The notes below the pieces were generated by a model. It made no database searches, was not told the origin of the DNA, and was given only the letters and a program-made list of their open reading frames with translations. The position numbers and the translations under genes were made by a program. DNA of 64,000 bases from Microbacterium sp. SS28 (lineage in GTDB: Bacteria; Actinomycetota; Actinomycetes; Actinomycetales; Microbacteriaceae): positions 320,794 through 384,793 of the forward strand of contig NZ_JAKWJP010000005.1 of assembly GCF_022761035.1 (NCBI RefSeq). The letters are read 5' to 3'. Within the stretch, counting starts at the first letter, position 1, and every line of letters starts with the position of its first letter. Below, one piece after another: positions 18,344 to 27,441 of this stretch.

Positions 18344-18379
18344 TCGACCGGCAGACAGAGCCCGCCGTAGGCTGTCGGG
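18344..18379 (+). promoter_or_regulatory. Leaderless promoter of arr
   Basis: TAGGCT (18368-18373) lies 6 nt before the GTG start, with TCGACC (18344-18349) 18 bp upstream as a -35. No Shine-Dalgarno sequence is present. The same spacing occurs before the GNAT and cofD genes. Confidence 0.6.
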
Positions 18380-18787
18380 GTGAACCAGCCACTGGACGAG
18401 GGCCCGTTCTTCCACGGCACGAAAGCCGTCCTCCGCGAAGGAGAGCTGCTGACCGCGGGTTTCCCCTCGAACTATCGCCCCGAGATCGTGATGAATCACA
18501 TCTACTTCACGGCGCTGCGTGACGGCGCGGGACTCGCAGCGGAACTCGTGTCCGGCGACGGCGAACCGCACGTCTACGCCGTCGAGCCCACGGGCGACTT
18601 CGAGAACGACCCGAACGTGACCGACAAGAAGTTCCCGGGCAATCCGACGCGGTCGTACCGCAGCAGTGAGCCGCTTCGGGTCCTCGGCGAAGTGACCGAC
18701 TGGACGCGACTCACCCCCGAAGCGCTGCAGGCGTGGCGGGAACGACTCGCCGTGCTCCACGCGGAGCGCGCCGAGATCATCAACTGA
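18380..18787 (+). CDS. arr: NAD+--rifampin ADP-ribosyltransferase
   Basis: 135 residues, close to the ~140 of mycobacterial Arr. Diagnostic stretches are GPFFHGTKAVLREGELLTAG, NHIYFTALRDGAGLAAEL, HVYAVEPTGDFENDPNVTDK and KFPGNPTRSYRS, ending in LRVLGEVTDW. The enzyme ADP-ribosylates rifamycins from NAD+ and inactivates them; related chromosomal copies may also serve in stress physiology. It stands alone, transcribed from a leaderless GTG behind TAGGCT, with no mobile element or other resistance gene beside it. This fits an intrinsic chromosomal arr. Confidence 0.95.
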   Translation: MNQPLDEGPFFHGTKAVLREGELLTAGFPSNYRPEIVMNHIYFTALRDGAGLAAELVSGDGEPHVYAVEPTGDFENDPNVTDKKFPGNPTRSYRSSEPLRVLGEVTDWTRLTPEALQAWRERLAVLHAERAEIIN

Positions 18788-19091
18788 GTCCGACTCGACT
18801 GAGCGCGCTCGACACTTCAGCAGACTCCGCGATCGAACGCGGCCCACGCCCCGGCGGGCTCACCAGCCGAACAACAGCTCCACCAGCATGAGATCCCGTC
18901 CCAGCGGGCCTGAAACCGAGACCCACCAACCGGATCACCGCCACGAGGAACCGTGATCCGCGCCCTCACAGGGATGGGACCGGTTCCGCGAACGAGCGCC
19001 CGCGCGCCGCGACGGCAACCGGACACGCACGGTGCGGGGCGCGGCATCCCGCGGATTTCTCGCCTCGCCGACGCGAGCGTAGAGTGCCCCC
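18788..19091. other. Intergenic stretch with no gene seen
   Basis: About 300 bp between arr and the GNAT gene. I see no start/stop-supported small ORF and no clear hairpin; only the TAGAGT -10 element at 19080-19085 at its right end. Confidence 0.6.
19080..19085 (+). promoter_or_regulatory. -10 element of a leaderless GNAT gene
   Basis: TAGAGT, 6 nt before the ATG at 19092. No Shine-Dalgarno sequence lies between them. Confidence 0.55.
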
Positions 19092-19598
19092 ATGGGAGCC
19101 GAAATCCAGACCGACATCGTCGTCCGTCCGGTCAGGGACGTCGACGCAGAAGCCCTCGGGCGCGTCCACGCCACCACCTGGCACGAGACCTACGACCACC
19201 TCATCAGCAAGGCCGCGCTCGAGAAGATCTCGCCGCGCCGCATGGCCGAGCTCTGGACCCACTGGGCCGTCCAGGGTCCCGAGTTCAGGATGTTCGCCGC
19301 GCTCGTCGACGGCGAGATCGTCGGCTTCGCGGGGTCGGGCCCGGCCCGCGACAAGGATGCGCCGCGGTTCCGCGAGCTGTACTTCATCTACCTGCTCGAC
19401 GCGTGGCACGGCACCGGCATCGGGCAGAAGCTGTTCGACTCGGTCGTGAACCACGAGGAGCAGGTGTACCTCTGGGTCGCCGAAGACAACCCGCGCGCGC
19501 ACGGCTTCTATGCGCGCAACGGCTTCGCCCTCGACGGCGCGTCGCACACCGAGCCGTTCCTCGGCGAGACGCTCACCGAGGTGCGATTCGTCCGCTGA
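19092..19598 (+). CDS. GNAT-family N-acetyltransferase
   Basis: 168 residues. VRPVRDVDAEALGRVHATTW starts the fold. ELYFIYLLDAWHGTGIGQKL is motif A with the acetyl-CoA pyrophosphate loop (Q/RxxGxG/A form GTGIGQ). YLWVAEDNPRAHGFYARNGF is the C-terminal block. It transfers an acetyl group from acetyl-CoA to an unknown amine. It appears monocistronic with a leaderless promoter and ends at a strong bidirectional hairpin. Confidence 0.9.
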   Translation: MGAEIQTDIVVRPVRDVDAEALGRVHATTWHETYDHLISKAALEKISPRRMAELWTHWAVQGPEFRMFAALVDGEIVGFAGSGPARDKDAPRFRELYFIYLLDAWHGTGIGQKLFDSVVNHEEQVYLWVAEDNPRAHGFYARNGFALDGASHTEPFLGETLTEVRFVR

Positions 19599-19622
19599 CC
19601 CGCGAACGCAACGCGCACGCGA

Positions 19623-19653
19623 AGAGGGCCCCACCGTCCAGGTGGGGCCCTCT
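19623..19653. terminator. Bidirectional terminator between convergent genes
   Basis: A 13-bp perfect stem (AGAGGGCCCCACC with its complement) and a 5-nt loop lie between the GNAT gene and the DUF4097 gene on the opposite strand. Confidence 0.8.
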
Positions 19654-19667
19654 CGCGTGGAAGCGGC

Positions 19668-20540
19668 TCAGCCGGCGCGCAGGATCGCCTTGCCCGCCGA
19701 GACGTCCACCGTCACGGTCGACGAGGCGCCGGGGGTGGAGCCCACCCGGTTGTCGAAGTTGCCGGCCGAGACATCCGACGTCACGTCGTACTCGCCCTCC
19801 GGCACCGTGATGTCGAGCGATCCCGCGCTCACCTGAAGGTCGAGCGTCCGCGGCTGCGCACCCGTGAGAACGGCGTCCAGCGCGCCCGCGCTGACCGAGA
19901 AGCTCGCTTCGCGGGCTCCGTCGAGCGCGAGCTCGGCCGCGCCTGCGCTGACGTCGGCCGAGAACGAGTCGACGGATGCCTCGAACCGCGTGCGGCCCGC
20001 GCCCATGTCGAGCTCGACGTCGCCGAAGTCGCCCTCGTCGACGACCAGCTCGCCGGCGGCGAGGGTGATGTCGGCATCCGTCCCCTCGAGGGACTGCGGC
20101 AGCGTCAGCACGCCGTCGCCCGCCCGGTTGTCGCCGAAGAGCCAGCCGCCGAACGGCCAGCCACCGCCGTTGAACCATCCGTCCGGCGACGAGACGACGA
20201 GGTCGCCGTCGTCGTTGCGGAGCGTCCAGCGCTCGGCGCCGCCGGCTCCCGTGACCTCGAGCTCGGCGTCGGTCACGTCGCCGAACTCGATCCGCAGCGA
20301 ACCGGCCGCGAGATCGACGTCCAGGTCGGTGACGCCCGTCGCGTCGACCGTGCGGGTCGTCGTCTGGACGGATCCCGAGGCGATCGTCGACACCAGGGCC
20401 GAGACCATCGTGCCGAGCACGACGAGGCCGCCGAAGACGATGAGGATGACCGCCACGACGCGACCGGAGCCGTTCGAGGCGGGAGGCCGGGGCGGAGGAG
20501 CGTCCGTGCCCGCGGGCGGCGGAGTGAGGATCGTGGTCAT
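19668..20540 (-). CDS. DUF4097 beta-repeat membrane protein
   Basis: 290 residues. A Pro-rich cytoplasmic N-terminus and one helix (RVVAVILIVFGGLVVLGTMV) are followed by an extracellular repeated beta-helix: LDVDLAAGSLRIEFGD, DITLAAGELVVDEGDFGDVE, FSADVSAGAAELALDGA and LDLQVSAGSLDITVPEGEYD, the DUF4097 pattern. Its ATG overlaps the response-regulator stop by 4 nt, so it is the last gene of a kinase/regulator operon. This suggests it is either the output of, or an accessory sensor for, an envelope-stress system. That role is inferred. Confidence 0.85.
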   Translation of the reverse strand: MTTILTPPPAGTDAPPPRPPASNGSGRVVAVILIVFGGLVVLGTMVSALVSTIASGSVQTTTRTVDATGVTDLDVDLAAGSLRIEFGDVTDAELEVTGAGGAERWTLRNDDGDLVVSSPDGWFNGGGWPFGGWLFGDNRAGDGVLTLPQSLEGTDADITLAAGELVVDEGDFGDVELDMGAGRTRFEASVDSFSADVSAGAAELALDGAREASFSVSAGALDAVLTGAQPRTLDLQVSAGSLDITVPEGEYDVTSDVSAGNFDNRVGSTPGASSTVTVDVSAGKAILRAG

Positions 20541-21238
20541 CGGTTCATTCCTGTCTGCGGCGCGGCGCCGCCGTGGTCCTGCGGCTTCGGGCCGCCGTGT
20601 TCGAGGTGGGCGAGCGCTGCGAGCACCCGCCGGTTGCCGGACTCGTCCTGTTCGAGGTCGAGCTTCTGGAAGAGGGACGTCACGTGCTTCTCGACGCTCC
20701 CCTCGGAGACGTGCAGCGCCTTCGCGATCGCCTGGTTCGAGCGACCCTCCGCGATGAGCGCGAGGACGGCGGATTCGCGGTCGGTGAGCCGCTGCATCCG
20801 GTCGTCCCTCGTCCTTCTGCTGAGCAGCTGCGCGACGACCTCGGGGTCGAGCACCGTCGCGCCGGCGCCGATGCGGCCGATCGCCTCGAGGAAGTCGGCG
20901 ACGTCCGCGACGCGGTCCTTCAGGAGGTAGCCGAGGGCACCGCCCTTCGCCGCGATGAGGTCGGACGCGTACCGCTCCTCGACATACTGCGAGAGCACGA
21001 GCAGGGGCAGGTCGGGCCGCGTGGCACGCAGTGCGAGCGCCGCGCGGATGCCTTCGTCGGTCCACGACGGCGGCAGTCGCACATCGAGGATGCAGAGATC
21101 GGGGGATGCCGTCGCGACGGTGTCTTCGAGGCGGCCCGCGTCGGGCAGGGCGGCGACGACGGTGTGCCCGGCGTCCTCGAGCAGTCGCACGAGGCCCTCG
21201 CGCAGCAGTGCCGAGTCTTCGCAGATCAGGATGCGCAC
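20537..21238 (-). CDS. NarL/LuxR-family response regulator
   Basis: 233 residues from a GTG (VRILICEDSALLREGL) with GGAAGTGAG upstream. The receiver domain carries the phosphorylatable Asp52 (LCILDVRLPP) and LKDRVADVADF. The C-terminal LuxR-type HTH is RLTDRESAVLALIAEGRSNQ followed by AIAKALHVSEGSVEKHV. It is translated with the kinase upstream (13-bp overlap) and the DUF4097 gene downstream. The phospho-acceptor and HTH motifs are intact; the target genes are unknown. Confidence 0.92.
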   Translation of the reverse strand: MRILICEDSALLREGLVRLLEDAGHTVVAALPDAGRLEDTVATASPDLCILDVRLPPSWTDEGIRAALALRATRPDLPLLVLSQYVEERYASDLIAAKGGALGYLLKDRVADVADFLEAIGRIGAGATVLDPEVVAQLLSRRTRDDRMQRLTDRESAVLALIAEGRSNQAIAKALHVSEGSVEKHVTSLFQKLDLEQDESGNRRVLAALAHLEHGGPKPQDHGGAAPQTGMNR

Positions 21239-22515
21239 GGGATGCTCACTTCCACGCTCGTGGGTCCGCCGAGAGGGCTGTCGATGCGGGCGTGACCGCC
21301 TGCCGCGACGACGCGGTTGACGATGCCGTCGAGTCCGCCGCCCGCGACGATCTGGGCGCCGCCGATGCCGTTGTCTTCGACGCGGGCCCACAGCGTGTTG
21401 CCGTCCCGCAGCCGCACCGTGACGCGGACGTCGGTGCCGCGCGAGTGCTTCGCGGCGTTCGTGAGCGCCTCGGCGATCGTGAAGTACGCGGCCGCCTCGG
21501 TGTCGCGACTGCAGCGTCCGTCGAGGCGCACGTCGAGGTGGACGGGCACGACCGACCGGGCCGCGAGGGCTGACAGGGCCGCGTCGAGGCCGCGGTCGTC
21601 GAGGACGGAGGTGTGGATGCCGCGCGCGAGCTGTCGGAGCTCGGTGATGGCCGCCTTGGTCGAGGTGTGGGCCTCGGCGATGAGGGCCTTCGCGGCATCC
21701 GGATCCGAATCGATCTTCTGCTGCGCGAGGCCGAGGGTCATGCCGACCGAGACGAGCCGGGGCTGGACTCCGTCGTGCAGGTCGCGCTCGATGCGGGTGC
21801 GCTCGACGTCGGCGGCGCGGACGGCGCCGGCGCGCTGCACGCTCGAGGTGCGGGCGGCCTCCGCGAGCTGCGCCTCACGCGAGGGGACGAGGATGGCCCT
21901 GGCGAGCACGCCCTCGAGGATCGCGAGTCCGACGATCGCGGCGACCGCGAGGATCGCGGCGAGGACGCCCGCGACGACCGCCCATTCGACGGGCACCTGG
22001 ATGCCGGTGCGGGCGAAGCGCACGGCGTCGCCACTCGCATAGAGCGGGGAGAAGGCGACGGCGACGCCCGACGCGACGACGCTGAGGAGCGCGACGACGA
22101 CCCAGCCGAGGATCGTCGCGACGGCGAGGCTCGCGATGCCCCGCCACACGGACGGGTCGATCGCCTGCCGCCACAGCATCCCGAGCCATCCGCCGAAGCC
22201 GGGCCGGCGCTCGGTGCGCAGGCGTCGCGGCGCGAGGCCGAAGCCGTAGAGCCCGTCGACGCGCGCCGTCTCGATCCACGCGAGCGCGAAGAGGATGTAG
22301 ACGAGGGCGACGAGGAACAGCAGGCCGACGCCGAGGATCGGCAGAAGCCCGAGGCCGAGGCCCAGGAACGAGAAGACGAGCGTGACGGCGGCGGGGCCGA
22401 GGATGCCGAGCGCCGCGAGCTGGGCGACAGCGCCCGCGACGCGCAGCGGCGAGGCGACGGAGGTGCGCGGCGAGGGCGCCACGGGTGGGGCCGGCGTGGG
22501 GGTTCCTGAGGTCAT
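21226..22515 (-). CDS. Membrane sensor histidine kinase (HisKA_3 type)
   Basis: 429 residues. The N-terminal 'putative sensor' region has two pairs of membrane helices (about 25-80 and 125-205). The HisKA_3 dimerisation motif is ERTRIERDLHDGVQPRLVSV with the phospho-His at 247. The HATPase domain follows, with EALTNAAKHSRGTDV and VEDNGIGGAQIVAGGGLDGI. It phosphorylates the response regulator encoded immediately downstream. The signal is unknown; membrane-embedded sensor regions of this type usually monitor the envelope. Confidence 0.92.
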   Translation of the reverse strand: MTSGTPTPAPPVAPSPRTSVASPLRVAGAVAQLAALGILGPAAVTLVFSFLGLGLGLLPILGVGLLFLVALVYILFALAWIETARVDGLYGFGLAPRRLRTERRPGFGGWLGMLWRQAIDPSVWRGIASLAVATILGWVVVALLSVVASGVAVAFSPLYASGDAVRFARTGIQVPVEWAVVAGVLAAILAVAAIVGLAILEGVLARAILVPSREAQLAEAARTSSVQRAGAVRAADVERTRIERDLHDGVQPRLVSVGMTLGLAQQKIDSDPDAAKALIAEAHTSTKAAITELRQLARGIHTSVLDDRGLDAALSALAARSVVPVHLDVRLDGRCSRDTEAAAYFTIAEALTNAAKHSRGTDVRVTVRLRDGNTLWARVEDNGIGGAQIVAGGGLDGIVNRVVAAGGHARIDSPLGGPTSVEVSIPCAS

Positions 22516-22844
22516 GCCTCCACGGTAGGACTGCGCGTCTTCCCGCGCCCCCGAGGCATCCGGAGTCTTCTCTTCGGGTTATCCCCCGGTTCGGGATGCC
22601 GCGCCCGCCGCCCCGCGCCCCGATCAGGCTCGGCTGTCGTGCACCGCGACGGCCGGAGCCTCCGCGACGAGGCGCCCGTCGACCCACGCGACGGGTGTGC
22701 ACTGAGGGTCGGTGCGGCGTCAAGTGCGATGCGCTTCCGGCCCCCCGGCAACTCACGGATGTGCGTTCGGCCGCGTTCATGTGTCACGATAGCCAGACCA
22801 TGCAAATCGATTTGCATGGTCAGTTCATAAGAAGGAGCCCAGCA
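22516..22844 (+). promoter_or_regulatory. Control region of levansucrase with a 24-bp LacI-type palindrome
   Basis: This 329-bp gene-free stretch ends in the levansucrase promoter. A perfect 24-bp palindrome at 22797-22820 (half-site ACCATGCAAATC, CpG centre) lies 24 nt before the ATG, with GAAGGAG at 22831-22837. The position would block transcription or early elongation when bound. The LacI protein encoded at 26354-27406 is the natural candidate. The rest of the stretch shows nothing I can name. Confidence 0.75.
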
Positions 22845-24578
22845 ATGCAAACTTCGAAACGGCGCGTTCCGCGCCTGCTCGCGGGCGGTCTTGCGACGAG
22901 CGCACTCGTGGCGGTCGCACTGGTCGGAAACACCGGCGCCGCGCTCGCCGACCCCGGCCTGCAGGACGGACCGGAGCCCACGACCCACACCCAGGAGGCC
23001 TTCGCCCCCGACGCCGACTTCACCTCGAAGTGGACGCGAGCGGATGCCAAGCAGCTCAAGCGGCTGTCCGATCCGACCGCACCCTCACGCGAGAACTCGA
23101 TGCCGGCGGCGCTCACGATGCCGACCGTCCCGCAGGACTTCCCCGACATGTCCGACGGCAAGGTCTGGGTGTGGGACACCTGGCCGCTGACCGACGAGGA
23201 CGGCAACCAGTACTCGGTGAACGGCCAGGAGATCATCTTCTCGCTCGTCGCCGACCGCAACCTCGGCTTCGACGACCGTCACGTCTTCGCCAAGATCGGG
23301 TACTTCTACCGCCCGGCGGGCGTGGCCGCGGCCGACCGCCCCGAGAACGGCGGCTGGACCTACGGCGGTCTCGTCTTCAAGGAGGGCGTGACGGGTCAGA
23401 TCTTCGAGGACCAGTCCTACAGCCACCAGACCCAGTGGTCGGGCTCGGCCCGCGTCTCGAAGAACGGCGAGATCAAGCTGTTCTTCACGGACGTCGCCTT
23501 CTACCGCGACGCGGCCGGCAACAACATCAAGCCGTACGACCCGCGCATCGCGCTGAGCGTCGGCAAGGTGCACGCCGGCCCCAAGGGCGTCTCGTTCACG
23601 GGGTTCAACAAGGTCACTTCGCTGCTCGAGGCGGACGGCACGTATTACCAGACCGGTGCGCAGAACGAGTTCTTCAACTTCCGTGACCCGTTCACCTTCG
23701 AGGACCCGGCCCACCCGGGCGAGACCTACATGGTGTTCGAGGGCAACTCGGCCATGCCGCGCGAGTCCGCGACCTGCGACGAGGAGGACCTCGGCTACCA
23801 GGCCGGCGACCCCCACGCCGAGTCCGTCGACGAGGTGAACGCCTCCGGCGCCACGTACCAGATCGGCAACATCGGTCTCGCGAAGGCGAAGAACAAGGAC
23901 CTCACCGAGTGGGAGTTCCTGCCGCCGATCCTCTCGGCCAACTGCGTCACCGACCAGACCGAGCGCCCGCAGTTCGTCTTCAAGGACGGCAAGTACTACC
24001 TCTTCACGATCAGCCACCGCGGCACCTTCGCGTCGGGGATCGACGGACCCGAGGGCGTCTACGGCTTCGTCGGCAACGGCATCCGCAGCGACTTCCAGCC
24101 GCTGAACGGCGGCTCGGGTCTCGCGCTGGGCAACCCCACGAACCTGAACTTCCTGGGTGGCCAGCCGTTCGCGCCGGACTACAACCAGCACCCCGGGCAC
24201 TTCCAGGCGTACTCGCACTACGTCATGCCGGGCGGGCTCGTGCAGTCGTTCATCGACACGATCGGCACGCATGACGACTTCGTGCGCGGCGGCACCCTCG
24301 CCCCGACGGTGAAGATGGACATCGGTGTGGGCGGCGACCCCACCAGCACCGCGGTCGACTACTCCTACGGTGCGGGCGGCCTGGGCGGCTGGGCGGACAT
24401 CCCGGCCAACCGGCACCTGTTCACGACCGGCAAGCAGGGCGCGAGCGTCTCGGACGAGGCTGCGCAGCAGATCCGCGCGGCCGTCGGACCCAAGCTCGAC
24501 GACTACCTCGCGGGCAAGCCGGTTCCGGCCGGCGTGAAGAAGCTCATCGAGAAGCTGCTCGCACAGTACGGCGGCTGA
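22845..24578 (+). CDS. Secreted levansucrase-type GH68 fructosyltransferase
   Basis: 577 residues. The signal peptide MQTSKRRVPRLLAGGLATSA and its hydrophobic core end near GAALADP. The GH68 five-bladed propeller has the nucleophile Asp111 (VWVWDTWPL), stabiliser Asp281 (NFRDPFTFEDP) and acid/base Glu373 (TDQTERPQFVF). It makes levan (or inulin-type fructan) from sucrose or hydrolyses sucrose, outside the cell. The length is somewhat above the ~470 of Bacillus SacB, as is usual in actinobacteria. The ATG at 22845 has a good GAAGGAG; the longer open frame upstream has no signal peptide. Confidence 0.94.
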   Translation: MQTSKRRVPRLLAGGLATSALVAVALVGNTGAALADPGLQDGPEPTTHTQEAFAPDADFTSKWTRADAKQLKRLSDPTAPSRENSMPAALTMPTVPQDFPDMSDGKVWVWDTWPLTDEDGNQYSVNGQEIIFSLVADRNLGFDDRHVFAKIGYFYRPAGVAAADRPENGGWTYGGLVFKEGVTGQIFEDQSYSHQTQWSGSARVSKNGEIKLFFTDVAFYRDAAGNNIKPYDPRIALSVGKVHAGPKGVSFTGFNKVTSLLEADGTYYQTGAQNEFFNFRDPFTFEDPAHPGETYMVFEGNSAMPRESATCDEEDLGYQAGDPHAESVDEVNASGATYQIGNIGLAKAKNKDLTEWEFLPPILSANCVTDQTERPQFVFKDGKYYLFTISHRGTFASGIDGPEGVYGFVGNGIRSDFQPLNGGSGLALGNPTNLNFLGGQPFAPDYNQHPGHFQAYSHYVMPGGLVQSFIDTIGTHDDFVRGGTLAPTVKMDIGVGGDPTSTAVDYSYGAGGLGGWADIPANRHLFTTGKQGASVSDEAAQQIRAAVGPKLDDYLAGKPVPAGVKKLIEKLLAQYGG

Positions 24579-24585
24579 TGACCAG

Positions 24586-24623
24586 GCGGATGCTCCGGGG
24601 CGCGCCCGCCCCGGAGCATCCGC
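24586..24623 (+). terminator. 17-bp hairpin after levansucrase
   Basis: GCGGATGCTCCGGGGCG pairs perfectly with its downstream complement across a 4-nt loop. There is no T-run. It separates levansucrase from the GH32 gene and could partly uncouple their expression. Confidence 0.75.
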
Positions 24624-24666
24624 TTCGCCGTTCCCCCCACCCGACGCCGCATCACCGAGGAGACAC

Positions 24667-26322
24667 ATGCCCACGCAGGACCGAACGACCTCTGGCCGTC
24701 GCCGGCTCGTGTTCGCGGCCGTCGCCGTGACCGCGGTCGTGGCGCTTCTCGTCGCGCTCGGGATCTCTCTGTCCCGACAGGCCGACGCCCCCGAGACGAC
24801 CCCCTCCCCCGAGGCGACCCCCGCACCCGCGTCTCCCTACGAGCGGCCGGCCGGCTCTGACGACGCGCGCCCGGCCGTTCACCTCACGCCCAGTCAGGAC
24901 TGGATGAACGACCCGCAGCGCCCGTTCCTGCTCGACGGCGTATGGCACTACTACTACCTCTACAACGCCGACCACCCGGACGGGAACGGCACCGCGTGGT
25001 ACCACGCGACCTCGACCGACCTCGTGCACTGGACCGACCAGGGCGTCGCGATCGACAAGTACACCAACGGGCTCGGCGACATCTGGACGGGCACGGCGGT
25101 CGTCGATCACGAGAACACCGCCGGCTTCGGGCCGGACGCGGTGGTCGCGATGGCGACGCAGCAGGACGACGGCGTGCAGCGCCAGTCCCTCTTCGTGTCG
25201 CGCGACGGCGGCTACCGCTTCGAGCCGTACGAGGGCAACCCCGTCATCGACAATCCGGGAGTACGCGACTTCCGCGACCCGCGCCTGCTCTGGGACGACG
25301 CACACGACCGCTGGGTCATGACCCTCGCCGAGGGCGACAAGATCGGCTTCTACACGTCACCCGATCTCAAGGACTGGACGTACCGGTCGGGCTTCACGGC
25401 GCCGGCGCTCGGCGTGCTCGAATGCCCCGATCTCTTCCCGATGGCGGTCGACGGCGACCCCTCCCAGGTGCGATGGGTGCTGGCCGCCGGCGCGAACGGC
25501 GCGGCCGAGGACATGACGACGGGCACCGTCTATTGGACGGGCTCGTGGGACGGCGAGACGTTCACCCCAGACGACACGCGCCACCAGTGGCTCGATCGCG
25601 GAGCCGACTACTACGCCGCCGTCACCTGGGACGACCCTCGTCTCAGCGCCGAGGAGCGGCTGACGACGCGGTACGGGATCGGCTGGCTCAACAACTGGGC
25701 CTACGCGGGCGACGTGCCGGGCGAGGAGTGGAGCGGAGGCTCCGACACGATCGTCCGCGAGATCCGGCTCATGGAGCGGGACGGCCGCGCGACGCTCTCG
25801 TCGACGCCCCTCGACGCCCTGCAGAGCCTGGAGGGCCCCACCGAGGGACTCGACGCCCAGACACTCGAGACGGGCAGCACGGTCTCACTGCCGGAGCCCG
25901 CGTCGGACGCCTACCGGATGCGGATCGAGCTGGCGGCCGATGATCCGAACGCCGGCGAGCTGCGCGTGCACATCCCCCGCGGCGCCGACGGCGCGTTCGC
26001 GACGGTCGGGTACGACCCGGCGACCGGGCAGGTCTTCGTGACCCGGGATGCCGATGCCATCGCAGACCGGATGCCGGACGCCTATCGTGCGGTGCGGACC
26101 GCACCCGTCGTGGCGCAGGACGGCCGCATCCGCCTCGACATCGTCGTGGACGTCGCCTCGATCGAGGTGTTCACGGGCGACGGCTCCGCGCTCAGCATGG
26201 TCTCGGGCGGGGCGGCGGGCACGAAGGGCCTGCGCGTCGAGGCGAGCGGCGGCGAGGTGCGCCTCGAGGGGGCATCCATCTCGCCGCTGCGGGTCGCGCC
26301 CGTCGGGCGGCGCGAGGACTGA
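24667..26322 (+). CDS. Cell-surface GH32 beta-fructosidase (levanase/inulinase type)
   Basis: 551 residues. An N-terminal helix (~14-35) without a clear cleavage site and a Pro/Thr-rich linker suggest membrane anchoring. The GH32 triad is present: Asp82 in WMNDPQ, Asp204 in DFRDPRL and Glu252 in LECPDLFP. A C-terminal beta-sandwich completes the fold. It should hydrolyse levan, inulin or sucrose. It lies ~90 bp after levansucrase on the same strand, so synthesis and degradation of fructan appear to be genetically paired. Confidence 0.93.
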   Translation: MPTQDRTTSGRRRLVFAAVAVTAVVALLVALGISLSRQADAPETTPSPEATPAPASPYERPAGSDDARPAVHLTPSQDWMNDPQRPFLLDGVWHYYYLYNADHPDGNGTAWYHATSTDLVHWTDQGVAIDKYTNGLGDIWTGTAVVDHENTAGFGPDAVVAMATQQDDGVQRQSLFVSRDGGYRFEPYEGNPVIDNPGVRDFRDPRLLWDDAHDRWVMTLAEGDKIGFYTSPDLKDWTYRSGFTAPALGVLECPDLFPMAVDGDPSQVRWVLAAGANGAAEDMTTGTVYWTGSWDGETFTPDDTRHQWLDRGADYYAAVTWDDPRLSAEERLTTRYGIGWLNNWAYAGDVPGEEWSGGSDTIVREIRLMERDGRATLSSTPLDALQSLEGPTEGLDAQTLETGSTVSLPEPASDAYRMRIELAADDPNAGELRVHIPRGADGAFATVGYDPATGQVFVTRDADAIADRMPDAYRAVRTAPVVAQDGRIRLDIVVDVASIEVFTGDGSALSMVSGGAAGTKGLRVEASGGEVRLEGASISPLRVAPVGRRED

Positions 26323-26353
26323 GCCGCGCCGCGCTCGGCCATATCGAGACCGC

Positions 26354-27406
26354 TCAGGCCGGGGGCGGCCCGACCGACCCGCGCTCGACGAGCCAGCCCC
26401 GCATGAGGTGAAGGCGGGGCGCCGGCGCCGCGGTCTTCTCGATGCGCGCGATGAGGCGGCTCATGGCCCACGCGCCCATCTCGGCGTGCGGGAGCGCGAC
26501 TGTCGTGAGGCCCGGATCGAGCGCATCGGCGACGGGTCGCAGATCGTCGATGCCGACGATCGAGACGTCTCGCGGCACGGCGAGCCCGAGCCGCGCGGCG
26601 GCCTGCATGACGCCCATCGCGATCTGGTCGTTGAAGCAGATGACGGCGGTCGGCCGATCCGCACGGTCGAGGAGCTCCAAGCCCGCGAGTCGGCCGCCCT
26701 CCGCGTTCGAGGCGCCGGAGGCGACGCGGGCGGCCGGCAGGTCGACGCCGGCGTCGCCGAGCGCCGCCCGCACGCCGAGGAGTCGCCCGCGTGCGGCGCG
26801 CGACTCGTCGATCGTGTCGGCGTAGGCGATCGCCCGGTGACCCGCGCGCACGACGCGGTCGCACGCGAGCCGCGTGATCTGCGCCTCGTCCGGGACGACG
26901 GCGTCCACGACCCAGCCGTGCTCGGGCGCGGCATCGAGGAGCACGATCGGCACGTCCGGCGGGAGCTGCGGACGCGGGACTCGCTGGTGGTACATGCGCG
27001 CGACGAGCACGCCGTCGACGCGCTGCGCGACGAGCCGGTCGATGAGCGCCTGCTCCTGCGCGGCATCCCCCTCCGACTCGGCCACGAGCAGCAGCACGTC
27101 GCGTTCGAGACCCGCCACGCGAGCGCCCGCGATCATCTGGCCCGCGAAGGGGGTCGTCGCGACGTAGTCGCCGACGAAGCCGATGACGCCGGTCCGCTTG
27201 CGCCGCAGCCCGCTCGCCACTCGATCGGGGGCGTATCCGAGGGCCGTCGCCGCCTCGAGGATGCGCTCGCGCGTCTGCGCGTTGACGGTCCGCGCGCCGC
27301 TCAGCGCGTGCGAGACCGTCGTGACCGAGACGCCCGCCGCTGCCGCGACATCGCTGATCCGCGCCCGAGTGGGGCGCGGGGCGACTTCGGCGGGGTCGGG
27401 CTGCAC
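26354..27406 (-). CDS. LacI-family regulator of the fructan genes
   Basis: 350 residues. The HTH RISDVAAAAGVSVTTVSHAL SGARTVN is followed by hinge residues YAPDRVASGLRRKRTG. The effector domain contains GVIGFVGDYVATTPFAGQMI, VICFNDQIAMGVMQAAARLG and DVSIVGIDDLRPVADALDPG. It is convergent with the GH32 gene and is the only regulator next to levansucrase and levanase. It probably binds the 24-bp palindrome before levansucrase and responds to a fructose derivative or sucrose; this is inferred from location. Confidence 0.9.
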   Translation of the reverse strand: MQPDPAEVAPRPTRARISDVAAAAGVSVTTVSHALSGARTVNAQTRERILEAATALGYAPDRVASGLRRKRTGVIGFVGDYVATTPFAGQMIAGARVAGLERDVLLLVAESEGDAAQEQALIDRLVAQRVDGVLVARMYHQRVPRPQLPPDVPIVLLDAAPEHGWVVDAVVPDEAQITRLACDRVVRAGHRAIAYADTIDESRAARGRLLGVRAALGDAGVDLPAARVASGASNAEGGRLAGLELLDRADRPTAVICFNDQIAMGVMQAAARLGLAVPRDVSIVGIDDLRPVADALDPGLTTVALPHAEMGAWAMSRLIARIEKTAAPAPRLHLMRGWLVERGSVGPPPA

Positions 27407-27441
27407 CGCACCAGGCTATCCGGCGTCCCTCGCGCGCTCCC

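Noticed and set aside
18838..19047. Short Pro/Arg-rich open frames between arr and the GNAT gene
   Set aside because: No ribosome-binding site, no conserved pattern, and composition typical of random high-GC frames.
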